This document shows positions 49,815 through 57,545 of a DNA stretch of 64,000 nt, piece after piece. Below the pieces are notes generated by a model. It saw only the letters and a list, made by a program, of their open reading frames with translations. It ran no database searches and had not been told where the DNA came from. Source of the DNA: Streptomyces flaveolus (lineage in GTDB: Bacteria > Actinomycetota > Actinomycetes > Streptomycetales > Streptomycetaceae); NCBI RefSeq assembly GCF_000716535.1, contig NZ_JNWV01000010.1, forward strand, positions 1 to 64,000, in the 5' to 3' direction. Within the stretch, counting starts at the first letter, position 1, and each line of letters begins with the position of its first letter. Both the position numbers and the translations under genes were made by a program.

Positions 49815-52472
49815 TCAGTGCAGCCCCCGCCCCGTCTCCAGCACCTCCCGTGCCTGGGTCACCAGCCCCTCCGCGCCGCATGCCCGCGCCAGGTCCAGGC
49901 CCCGGCTCAGTTCCGCGACCGAGCGGGCGGCGATGCCGTACTCGACGCGGGCCGCCGCGTGCTCGTACTGGCAGGGTGAGGCCTCCAGCTGGACCGCCCG
50001 CTGTCCCGTCGCCAGGGCGGCGGCGCACCGCAGGGCCTCGCCGATGGCGGTGTCCGTGCCGAACCGCTCGGCCTGCCGGCGGGCGTCGGCCGCGAGCTGG
50101 GCGGCCCGGTCCGGGTCCTGCCCGGCGAGCGCCTTGGCGAGGTCGATGGACCAGGGCGCGAGCACCGGGTTGTGCCCGCCACGGGAGGCGGCGGTCTTCT
50201 CGGCGGCCTCCAGTTCGTTGATGCCGTCCTCGGTGCGGCCGACGGCGAGCAGCAGCCGGCCGCGCACGGAGCGGATGTCGGGCAGCACGATGGTGGACGG
50301 GTACGGCGGCGCGAAACCGTACCGCTCGGCGACCGACCAGGCCTCCTCGACCCGGCCCCGGGCCAGCAGGGTGTCGACCAGTCCGCAGGTGGCCGACCAG
50401 TACAACGGCAGGCGGCGGCCAACGCGTTCGGCGAGGACGAGGGCCTCGCGCAGGGTGGACTCGGCGTCGCGCAGCCGGCCCTGTCTGCGGTAGGCGAGCC
50501 CGAGGAAGGCGTTGGCCAGGGAGAGATGGCCGCCGCGCCAGCCGGCCGTGGTGTAGACGCGCCGGGCCTCGGCGAACAGGCTCTCGGCGCGGTCGAGCCG
50601 GTCGGCGTAGGTGTAGGCGCTGCCGAGCATCATCAGCAGTTCCATGCCCCACTCGGGGTCGGTCCAGCCGAGGCCGGGCGCGAGGCGGCCGTTGACGAGG
50701 GCCCGGTCGCACAGGTCGATGACCTCGTCGGCGCTCTCGCCGTGGGTCATCGCGTCGAAGCCGCGCAGGATCAGCAGGGCGCGTTCGGCGTTGTCACGGC
50801 CGGCGCAGGTGCTCGCCAGCTCGGCCAGGCGCCGGGAGCGGGCCGGGGAGACGGTCTCGCCGTGGATGCCCTCCCACATGAACTGGAAGGCCTGCAACCG
50901 CATCCGGACGGGGCCCGCCTCGTGGCGGGCGGCCTCGGCCTCGACCGTGCGGACGGCCTCCTCGAGCTGGTCGTTGTGGAGCAGCGCCTGGGAGAGGCGG
51001 ACGACGGCGTCGACCCGGTCGTCGCCGTCGAGGCCGGGCATGCCGAGCGCGCTCTGCAGATGGTCGATGGTGACCGCGGGGCTGGTCAGCAGGGTGGCGC
51101 AGCCGAGTTCGTAGAGGACGTGCGCGTGCACCTCGGGGAGGGGCGGCTCCGCCAGCGCGCGTTCCAGGCAGCGGCGGGCCGCGTCGGGCGCGCCGACGGC
51201 GAGGTGTTCGCGGGCGGCCTCGCGCAGCTGCCCGACCAGTTCCTCGTCGTCGTCCGGGTGCACCTTCAGCAGGTGCCGGGCGGCCTCGGCGGCGCCGCGG
51301 CCGCGCTCGGTGATCATCTGCGCGGCCACGCCGTGCATGGCGGTGCACACGCCGGGCGGGATGGAGTTGTAGACGGCGGTGGCGATGAGGGGGTGGACGA
51401 ACTCCAGCTCGCCGTCGGTCCGTTCGGTGCCGGCGGGCGGCTCGGGTCGGGTGAGGATGCGGGCGTTGCAGAGGAGTTCGGCGCACGTCCGGGCCAGTTC
51501 GTCGTTCATGGTGGCGAGTTCGGCGACCATGTCGACGGTGATGCCGGTGCCGAGGATGGCGGCGGCCCAGGCGAACCGGGTCGCCTCCAGACCGAGGCCC
51601 TTGAGCCGGTCGACCAGTCCGCCGCCGCGGGCGGCGCGGTTGAGCGCGCGCAGTTCTCCCGCCTGCGCCTCGACCGGCTGGAGTTCGCTGTCCTGCACCT
51701 TGGCGAGGAGTTCGACGGTGTCGTAGGGGTTGCCGCCGGTGACGGCCCAGACCTCGCGGCAGAACGCGTCGTCGGCGTGCCGGCCGACGGTGGCGCGGGT
51801 GAGTCCGGCGGTGGCGTCCGGGGTGAGGGCGCTGAGGGTGGGGACGGGGCGGCCCGCGGCGGCCACCGCGTCGAGCAGGCGGGCGCTGTCCCCGCTGACC
51901 TCGCCGGGCCGGCGGGCGACCACGACGAGGACGGACAGGTCGTCCAGGCGTTCGGCGAAGGCGGCGAGCCAGCGCAGGGTCTCCTGGTCGGCCCAGTGCG
52001 CGTCGTCGACGAGCAGGACCAGCGGCCACTGGCGGCGGGAGAGCCGGCGCACCGCGGCGACGAGTCCGTCGCAGACGTACTGCGGGTCGGCGTTGTCGGC
52101 TTGCGGTTCCGCTATGCCGAGGGCGGGTCCGGCGATGTCGTACCAGTCGCCGAGGTACTCGCGGGCCTCCTCGGGCAGCAAGGACAGCAGCGCGGGCTGG
52201 AGGAGCTGCCGTACGACGTGGAACGGGACGGATCTCAGTGTCTCGGCGCCGCGGGCGGACCAGACGGCGCAGCCACGGCGTTCGGCGATGCGCCGGGTCT
52301 CGGCCAGCAGCGCGGTCTTGCCGAGTCCCGCCTCGCCCCGGATGACCAGCAGGCTGCCCGCGGACGACTGGTCCGCGCACAGGACGTCGAGTGCCTGCGC
52401 GACGGTGGCGAGCTCGGCGTCCCGCTCCCACAGGGGAGCCGAGCCGGCCGCCGACGGCCGTCCCTCCGTCAT
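49815..52472 (-). CDS. LAL-type AAA ATPase with TPR-like region, lacking the LuxR HTH domain
   Basis: An 885-residue protein built like a large ATP-binding LuxR regulator. The NTPase begins LWERDAELATVAQALDVL, Walker A is RGEAGLGKTALL (about residue 50), Walker B is PLVLLVDDAHWADQETLRWL, and the middle and C-terminal 500 residues are TPR-like helical repeats (for example ALRQGRLRDAES-type units). LAL proteins normally end in a 60-70 residue LuxR helix-turn-helix (LTxxExxVxxLxxxGxxNxxI), but this one stops after CGAEGLVTQAREVLETGRGLH with no such domain, and none is encoded downstream in any frame. The ATG has a strong GGAGG 7 nt upstream. It may act through a partner protein. Confidence 0.85.
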   Translation of the reverse strand: MTEGRPSAAGSAPLWERDAELATVAQALDVLCADQSSAGSLLVIRGEAGLGKTALLAETRRIAERRGCAVWSARGAETLRSVPFHVVRQLLQPALLSLLPEEAREYLGDWYDIAGPALGIAEPQADNADPQYVCDGLVAAVRRLSRRQWPLVLLVDDAHWADQETLRWLAAFAERLDDLSVLVVVARRPGEVSGDSARLLDAVAAAGRPVPTLSALTPDATAGLTRATVGRHADDAFCREVWAVTGGNPYDTVELLAKVQDSELQPVEAQAGELRALNRAARGGGLVDRLKGLGLEATRFAWAAAILGTGITVDMVAELATMNDELARTCAELLCNARILTRPEPPAGTERTDGELEFVHPLIATAVYNSIPPGVCTAMHGVAAQMITERGRGAAEAARHLLKVHPDDDEELVGQLREAAREHLAVGAPDAARRCLERALAEPPLPEVHAHVLYELGCATLLTSPAVTIDHLQSALGMPGLDGDDRVDAVVRLSQALLHNDQLEEAVRTVEAEAARHEAGPVRMRLQAFQFMWEGIHGETVSPARSRRLAELASTCAGRDNAERALLILRGFDAMTHGESADEVIDLCDRALVNGRLAPGLGWTDPEWGMELLMMLGSAYTYADRLDRAESLFAEARRVYTTAGWRGGHLSLANAFLGLAYRRQGRLRDAESTLREALVLAERVGRRLPLYWSATCGLVDTLLARGRVEEAWSVAERYGFAPPYPSTIVLPDIRSVRGRLLLAVGRTEDGINELEAAEKTAASRGGHNPVLAPWSIDLAKALAGQDPDRAAQLAADARRQAERFGTDTAIGEALRCAAALATGQRAVQLEASPCQYEHAAARVEYGIAARSVAELSRGLDLARACGAEGLVTQAREVLETGRGLH

Positions 52473-52744
52473 CCCGTTACCTCCCCAGGTCGCCCGAATG
52501 ACGTACAGACCCCGAGCGTAGCCGTCGGGCGGGGCCCGCGGTGGCCGCTCGCGTCAGCTGTTGCCCGGCCGGGTGAAACAGGGGGCGGGCGGGCGACGCG
52601 ACCGTCCGCGCGACCAGCGGACGGAGTGTCAACGGCGTCTGCGGGAGGGCGCCACCGAGAAATCCGGGGCAAAACATGGCGGTTTGCCCCCTTGGCGGCG
52701 GATCCTCTCATCCCGCTTTCACGGTCGCCTCATACGGTGGGGGC

Positions 52745-53818
52745 ATGACGCAGGTGACTCCTCCCGGGTGGTACCCCGACCCCGGGCAGACGAACGACGG
52801 TCCGCCCACCGAGCGCTGGTGGGACGGCAAGGCCTGGACGGACCAGACCCGCCCCGCCGGCACGGCCGCCACATGGGGTCCCCCGGCCCAGCCGGCCGAG
52901 TCGCACCCGGCAGGCCCGGCGCCCTCGGCTCCCGCCGGGTTCGGCGCCTACCCGGCGTATCCGGGCCAGCAGGGCTTTCCGGGCCAGCAGGGCCATCAGG
53001 CGTATCCCGCTCCGCCGCCCGCCCCCTCCCGGCGCGGGCTGCGCACGGGCATAGCCGTCGCGGTGACGGCCGCGGTCCTGGCGAGCATCGGGGTCGGCGT
53101 GTACGCCCTCACCAAGGACGGCGGTGGCGGCGACGACCGCGCCGGGTCACGGCAGGGGCAGGACGGCGGCCGGGGCGGGCCGTTCGGCGGGCCCGGCGGC
53201 GGCTCGGGCGGGAGCGGCGGGTCCGGCGGCTCGGGCGGGTCCGGTGGGGCCTCGCCGTCCCCGGGTCAGTCGGAGGCGCCGAAGGTCAAGGGCGGCGGCT
53301 CCGTGACGGACCCGGTCAACGGCATCAGCCTGCCGGTGCCGAAGGGCTGGACCGGACAGACGATCAGCGTCGGCGCGCAGGTGACCTCCGACGACGCCTA
53401 CAAGTGCCCGGGCAACACGGCCCAGACGTGCACCGCGGGCGGCGCCTACACGGCTCCGGCGGTGGCGCTGGGCATCGAGGCCGACACGGCGGAGGAGGTC
53501 GCGAAGGCGGACATCGCCGCCAACGCCAAGCAGTCGTACGGCGGCACCACCTACGGCAGCATCACCTCGCACGAGGTGCTGGCCTCCGAGGCGGTGACGG
53601 TGGCCGGGCAGAAGGGTTATCTCGTGCGCTGGAAGGCGGTCACGAGCAAGGGGTCCGACGGCTACGTCGAGTCGGTCGCCTTCCCCTCCCCCGACGACGC
53701 CCGGCAGATCGTGGTGGTCCGCTTCGGCGTGGACGTCGGGCAGAAGCTGTCCGTCATCGACGAGATCCTCAAGGGGATCAAGGTCTCGTCCGGCGGCGGG
53801 AGCGGCCAGGACGTCTGA
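52745..53818 (+). CDS. DUF2510-domain single-pass membrane protein with Gly/Ser linker
   Basis: A 357-residue protein. Residues about 7-38 form the DUF2510 domain (PPGWYPDPGQ... RWWDGKAWTDQTRP). A Pro/Gly/Gln-rich segment and one transmembrane helix (GIAVAVTAAVLASIGVGVYAL, near 105) follow. Next is a low-complexity GGSGGSGGSG linker, then an extracellular domain of about 165 residues (from SVTDPVNGISLPVPKGWTG) with two cysteines (YKCPGNTAQTC) that could pair. Function unknown; the outside domain may bind a ligand. A -10-like TACGGT (52733-52738) ends 6 nt before the ATG. It is followed by a strong terminator. Confidence 0.78.
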   Translation: MTQVTPPGWYPDPGQTNDGPPTERWWDGKAWTDQTRPAGTAATWGPPAQPAESHPAGPAPSAPAGFGAYPAYPGQQGFPGQQGHQAYPAPPPAPSRRGLRTGIAVAVTAAVLASIGVGVYALTKDGGGGDDRAGSRQGQDGGRGGPFGGPGGGSGGSGGSGGSGGSGGASPSPGQSEAPKVKGGGSVTDPVNGISLPVPKGWTGQTISVGAQVTSDDAYKCPGNTAQTCTAGGAYTAPAVALGIEADTAEEVAKADIAANAKQSYGGTTYGSITSHEVLASEAVTVAGQKGYLVRWKAVTSKGSDGYVESVAFPSPDDARQIVVVRFGVDVGQKLSVIDEILKGIKVSSGGGSGQDV

Positions 53819-53827
53819 GAGACGGAT

Positions 53828-53874
53828 CGGCCGGGTGGGATCCCCCTCCGCTCAAGAGGAATCCCACCCGGCCG
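53828..53874. terminator. 14-bp hairpin after the DUF2510 gene
   Basis: CGGCCGGGTGGGAT (53828-53841) pairs perfectly with ATCCCACCCGGCCG (53861-53874); a CCTC/GAGG pair extends into the loop. It lies 9 bp after the stop and faces the convergent TetR gene. Confidence 0.7.
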
Positions 53875-53955
53875 GGGGGTGCGCGCCGCCCCCGTCCCCA
53901 CGGTGCGGCGCGGGCAGGTCACCGTTCAGTCATCCCGTGAACGGCGGCCTGGGTC

Positions 53956-54570
53956 TCATGTCAGTCCGAGCGAGGGCAGCACGGCGGCCTCCACGAAGCG
54001 GACGAGGTAGTCGGAGTCGGCGTAGTGGCCGTCGACCACCGGGCGCACGCGCAGCACGCCGAACATCATGGCCGGGACGTACTCCAGCGCCGGGTGGCCC
54101 GCCCGGACCTCGCCCCGGGCCACGCCCCGGGCCAGGATCTCCTGCAGCGCGGCGATCTCCGGCTCCACCAGGGCCTCGCGCAGCGCCTGGGCCAGCTCCT
54201 GGTCCGCCGTCACCGCGTGCCCCAGCGCCTGGAGCAGCCGGGTGTCCTTGCCGGACCAGTCGCCCGCGGCCCGCGCGGCCTGGCGCAGGTCCTCGGCGAG
54301 CGATCCGGTGTCGATGCCGGCGAACCTCACCCGGCGGCTGGCGCGCAGCGCCGCCGCGACGAACTGCGGCTTGGTCTTCCATTGCCGGTAGAGCGTGGAC
54401 TTGCTGCACCGGGTGCTGGCGGCGACGCCCTCCATGGTGACGGACTCGTAGCCGCACTCGCGGATCTGTTCCAGCACGGCGTCGAAGAACTCCCGCTCAC
54501 GCTCCGGCGTGATCTTGGAGCGGCGCGAGGCGACGACCGTGTCCGGTGCGTCCGCGGCCTGCGACGTCAT
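53956..54570 (-). CDS. TetR-family transcriptional regulator
   Basis: A 204-residue TetR repressor. The HTH region is FFDAVLEQIRECGYESVTME then GVAASTRCSKSTLYRQWKTK, residues about 27-70. The C-terminal domain (TetR_C type, with LLQALGHAVTADQELAQALR) would bind an unknown ligand. It is divergent from the PAP2-EamA pair across 222 bp, which carries a dense array of 16-bp repeats and a perfect 18-bp inverted repeat, the likely self-operator. ATG start, no strong ribosome-binding site. Control of the neighbouring membrane genes is inferred. Confidence 0.87.
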   Translation of the reverse strand: MTSQAADAPDTVVASRRSKITPEREREFFDAVLEQIRECGYESVTMEGVAASTRCSKSTLYRQWKTKPQFVAAALRASRRVRFAGIDTGSLAEDLRQAARAAGDWSGKDTRLLQALGHAVTADQELAQALREALVEPEIAALQEILARGVARGEVRAGHPALEYVPAMMFGVLRVRPVVDGHYADSDYLVRFVEAAVLPSLGLT

Positions 54571-54656
54571 GCGGTGCTTCCCCTCACTCGTGCCTGTTTC
54601 CCGTGGCTGTGCGGCGCCTGGTTCCCGTCCCCGTTCCCAGTGTGGCGCACATCAAT

Positions 54657-54726
54657 CGATACGCCAGTGTACCGGTACTCAAGCGTATCGGTACACTGGC
54701 GTATCGGTACGGCAACGTATCGATGA
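54657..54726. repeat. TetR operator array: 18-bp inverted repeat and three 16-bp-phased direct repeats
   Basis: CGATACGCCAGTGTACCG (54657-54674) is the exact reverse complement of 54689-54706. GCGTATCGGTAC recurs at 54683 and 54699, with a variant ACGTATCGATGA at 54715, a strict 16-bp spacing. The array fills the TetR/PAP2 divergent gap and probably covers both promoters. Confidence 0.8.
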
Positions 54727-54792
54727 GTTCCGGTGTGGACCGGGGCTCGTCCGCACCACGACACGCACCACCGTCAGCGAAGGGGCCGGGGG

Positions 54793-55593
54793 ATGAATGC
54801 CCGAACCGAGCCTGCGGAGGCGGACACGGAACCGGAGACTCCGGCCCGTCCGTCTCTGATACGTGAGTTCCTGCTGGTCGCCGGGCTCTTCCTGGTCTAC
54901 AAACTGGGCCGCCAACTGGCCACCGGTCACACCGCCGACGCCTTCCGCAACGCCCGGCACGTCTGGCACCTGGAGCGCAGCGCCCATCTCCCCGACGAGG
55001 CCGGCGTGCAGTCCGCACTGCTGCACGGCGACACCCTCGTCCACCTGGCGAACACCTACTACGCGACCGTTCACTTCCCGGCCACGCTCGCCTTCCTGGT
55101 CTGGCTGTACCTGCGGCGGCCCGTGCACTACGTCTGGGCCCGCCGGGTCCTCGCGGTCCTCACCACGGCCGCCCTCGTCCTGCCCTTCACGTTCCCGCTG
55201 GCCCCGCCGCGCATGCTGACCGGGACGGGCCTGGTCGACACCGCCCGGATCTACGGCCCGTCCGTGTACGGCCCGCCGTCCAGCGACCACCTCTCCAACC
55301 AGTTCGCGGCGATGCCCTCGCTGCACTTCGGCTGGGCGCTGATGGTGGCGATCGGCCTCATGGCCGCCACCCGGTCCCGGTGGCGCGGGCTGTGGCTGCT
55401 GCACCCGCTGATCACCCTGCTGGTGATCGTGGGCACGGCGAACCACTACTGGCTCGACGCGATCGTCGCCACGGCCATGCTCGGTCTCGCGCTCACGGTC
55501 GTCCCTCCGCCGCGGCGGACGGCCGGCACGGCGGGACGCGGGACCGGTCTGCTGAGCCCGCACGAGGCCGTCCTGGCGGGAGCGGGCCGATGA
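54793..55593 (+). CDS. PAP2-superfamily integral membrane phosphatase/phosphotransferase
   Basis: A 266-residue membrane protein with about six helices. The PAP2 motifs are PSSDHLSNQFAAMPSLHFGW (catalytic His region, MPSLH) and GTANHYWLDAIVATAML (second His, with Asp). This arrangement is the PAP2_3 group that includes inositol-phosphoryl transferases and Aur1-like enzymes. It probably acts on a lipid phosphate or phosphoinositol lipid at the outer face of the membrane. ATG with AAGGGG 7 nt upstream. Its stop overlaps the EamA gene start (ATGA). Regulation by the divergent TetR is likely. Confidence 0.85.
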   Translation: MNARTEPAEADTEPETPARPSLIREFLLVAGLFLVYKLGRQLATGHTADAFRNARHVWHLERSAHLPDEAGVQSALLHGDTLVHLANTYYATVHFPATLAFLVWLYLRRPVHYVWARRVLAVLTTAALVLPFTFPLAPPRMLTGTGLVDTARIYGPSVYGPPSSDHLSNQFAAMPSLHFGWALMVAIGLMAATRSRWRGLWLLHPLITLLVIVGTANHYWLDAIVATAMLGLALTVVPPPRRTAGTAGRGTGLLSPHEAVLAGAGR

Positions 55594-56543
55594 GCGCCGC
55601 CGCCGTGGCCGCCCTCGGCCTGTCGCTGGTGTCGGCCGTCGCCTACGCGCTGGCCGCCGTCGCCCAGGAGCGCCTCGCCTCGCGCAGCGCCGGCACCGGC
55701 CTGCTGCGGCTGCTGGGCACCGGTGCCTGGTGGTCGGCGGTCGGGCTGAACGCCGCCGCCGCGCTGCTGCACGTCGTCGCCCTGAAGTACGGCCCGCTGA
55801 CCGTCGTACAGCCGCTGGGCGCGCTCACCCTGGTCGCCGCGGTGCCCCTGGGGGCGCGGGCGGCCGGCCGGCGGGTCAGCGCCGCGGAGTGGCGCGGTAC
55901 GGCACTCACGCTGCTCGGGCTCGCCGCGCTGCTGGTCACCGCCTCCGGCCCGGCGCCCGCCCGGGTGCTGTCGCTGACCGAGGCCCTGGTGGTCGCCGGC
56001 ACGACCGCCGCCGCGATCGGTCTGCTGTCCTGGCCCGGCGCCCGGCCGGGCCTCAGGCACGCCACCGCGTCCGGCTTCGCCTCCGGTGTCGCCTCCGCGC
56101 TCACCCAGACGGTGACCGTCGCGGCCACGGACCGGTCGGGCCCGGCGCTGAGCACCGAGGTGATCGTGGTCGCCGTGCTCGTCGCCGCGTTCGCCGTCGG
56201 CGGGCTGCTGCTGTCCCAGACTGCCTATCGCGGCGGTCTAGGCGCCCCGCTGGCCGTGGTCACCCTCACCAACCCGGTGGCCGCCGCGGTGATCGGCCTC
56301 AGCCTGCTCGGGCAGGGCCTCCAGGGCGGTGCCGCCGGGGTGCTGCTGGCCCTGGCCGGCGCGGGGCTGGCCGCGTGGGGCGTCGTGCTGCTGACCCGGA
56401 CGGCACCCGCGTCCGGCGGCCATGACGCGGACGACGAGCACCCGGTGGCAGCGGTGCTGGCACTGGAGCCGGGCACGGCGACCGCGGAACCGGTGCTGCT
56501 GCCCCGGCAGCCGGACCAGCCGGGGCATCTCACGGCACTGTGA
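55590..56543 (+). CDS. EamA/DMT-superfamily-like ten-helix membrane transporter
   Basis: A 317-residue protein with about ten hydrophobic helices in two halves of five. The repeats GLSLVSAVAYALAAVAQERL, LKYGPLTVVQPLGALTLV, then ASALTQTVTVAATDR and LSQTAYRGGLGAPLAVVTLT, TNPVAAAVIGLSLLGQGL show drug/metabolite transporter features. Glu and Arg residues in the first helix are consistent with DMT transporters such as the DUF-class Mg transporter-like NIPA group. The substrate is unknown. It is co-transcribed with the PAP2 gene (4-bp overlap), suggesting export or flipping of the PAP2 product. The C terminus is a short acidic tail. Confidence 0.78.
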   Translation: MSAAAVAALGLSLVSAVAYALAAVAQERLASRSAGTGLLRLLGTGAWWSAVGLNAAAALLHVVALKYGPLTVVQPLGALTLVAAVPLGARAAGRRVSAAEWRGTALTLLGLAALLVTASGPAPARVLSLTEALVVAGTTAAAIGLLSWPGARPGLRHATASGFASGVASALTQTVTVAATDRSGPALSTEVIVVAVLVAAFAVGGLLLSQTAYRGGLGAPLAVVTLTNPVAAAVIGLSLLGQGLQGGAAGVLLALAGAGLAAWGVVLLTRTAPASGGHDADDEHPVAAVLALEPGTATAEPVLLPRQPDQPGHLTAL

Positions 56544-56560
56544 CCACCCGGACATACGGC

Positions 56561-56600
56561 GGCGGCCGGTGCGCGGAGCGTTCCGCGGGCACCGGCCGCC
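56561..56600. terminator. Long hairpin between convergent transporter and scramblase-like genes
   Basis: GGCGGCCGGTGC (56561-56572) pairs with GCACCGGCCGCC (56589-56600), and the loop contains a further GCGGA/TCCGC stem. Together about 17 bp of near-continuous pairing. Confidence 0.65.
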
Positions 56601-56636
56601 GTCGCCGTACTGCTTCCTGCCGTCCGGACGTGCCGG

Positions 56637-57470
56637 TCAGCCCCAGCCGCGCGCGTCCTGCTTGAGCGCGGTGTCCACCGTCAGCGCCGTGGCCACCACG
56701 AGGCTCAGCAGCGGTTCGGGGAGCTGGTAGTGGATCTGCAGGACGTAGTTGTCCGCCGTCGTGAACAGCGTCTTGGCGAGGCCTTCCCAGGTCTTGGTGA
56801 TCCGGGCGACCTCGTTGTCGGCGTGGTCGACGATCGCGAAGTTCCAGGCGCGCCAGTTCTCCGCCTTGATCGCGCCGACCTGCTGGCCGTTCGCCATCAT
56901 CGCGAAGTTGATCTTCCCGATCATGTTCTTCTGGACGATCTCGCCGACCGGCGAGCCGTCCGGGCGGGTCACGACCACCCGCGACTTGAAGATCTTCGCG
57001 GGCCGGGTCAGCAGCAGTTGCGGCTGGCCGTAGGCGTCGCGGATCTCCAGCTTGTGGGTGAGGAACTGGTCCAGGCTGGAGACGAAGCGCAGGATCTTGC
57101 GCAGCACGCCCTGCCCGACCTGGGTGACCGAGCCGATCTCCCGGCCGCTCTGATCCATGACCTTGTACTCGTTGGTCAGCTCGATCAGCTTGGCCTTCTG
57201 GTTCACGACCAGGACGGGCTCGGTGAAGAGGGTGCCGCCGCCGGGGCCGCCGGCCGCGACACCGGCCTGCTGCTGCACCTGACGCTGCACCTTGGCGTCG
57301 CCGGCCTGCTGCTGCGGGAAGGCGGCCTGCTGCGGCGGGACCTGTCCGGCGCCCTGCTGGGCCGGATTGGTGTGCTCGGTCCACTGCGTGCCGTCCCAGT
57401 AGCGGAGCGTCTGCGCCGCTCCGTGCGGATCGGGGTACCAGCCTGCAGGAGTGTTCGATTGCGTGGTCAC
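56637..57470 (-). CDS. DUF2510 plus phospholipid-scramblase/LURP-one-like domain protein
   Basis: A 277-residue protein. Residues about 8-35 are DUF2510 (PAGWYPDPHGAAQTLRYWDGTQ). A Gln-rich linker follows (QQQAGDAKVQRQVQQQAG). From about residue 82 comes the scramblase-like beta-barrel (LFTEPVLVVNQKAKLIELTN, EYKVMDQSGREIGSV, RDAYGQPQLLLTRPAKIFKS, VGEIVQKNMIGKINFAMMAN), as in LURP1/Tubby-like proteins; its hydrophobic C-terminal helix would be buried. Function in bacteria is unknown. The GTG start lies 6 nt from a minus-strand TAGTGT (57477-57482), so leaderless. It shares the DUF2510 module with the protein at 52.7 kb. Confidence 0.82.
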   Translation of the reverse strand: MTTQSNTPAGWYPDPHGAAQTLRYWDGTQWTEHTNPAQQGAGQVPPQQAAFPQQQAGDAKVQRQVQQQAGVAAGGPGGGTLFTEPVLVVNQKAKLIELTNEYKVMDQSGREIGSVTQVGQGVLRKILRFVSSLDQFLTHKLEIRDAYGQPQLLLTRPAKIFKSRVVVTRPDGSPVGEIVQKNMIGKINFAMMANGQQVGAIKAENWRAWNFAIVDHADNEVARITKTWEGLAKTLFTTADNYVLQIHYQLPEPLLSLVVATALTVDTALKQDARGWG

Positions 57471-57523
57471 CGGGGCACACTACCCTGCTGTGACCGGTAC
57501 CTGACCAGCCCGCACGGAGCGGT

Positions 57524-57545
57524 GTTCATCGCCCGTTCACCCCGT
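57524..57545 (+). promoter_or_regulatory. Second PHO-box-like direct repeat
   Basis: GTTCATCGCCC and GTTCACCCCGT, adjacent 11-nt units matching the PhoP site pattern. It overlaps the last codons of the phospholipase C gene and lies 41 bp upstream of the -10 of the scramblase-like gene. It may be chance, because it is partly coding sequence. Confidence 0.3.

Noticed and set aside
50172..52748. 858-codon plus-strand frame opposite the LAL-type gene
   Set aside because: Walker motifs are on the other strand; this one is compositionally a shadow.
53160..53280. GGC/TCC-rich repeats as a possible DNA repeat element
   Set aside because: They encode the GGS linker of the DUF2510 protein; no independent repeat element is needed.
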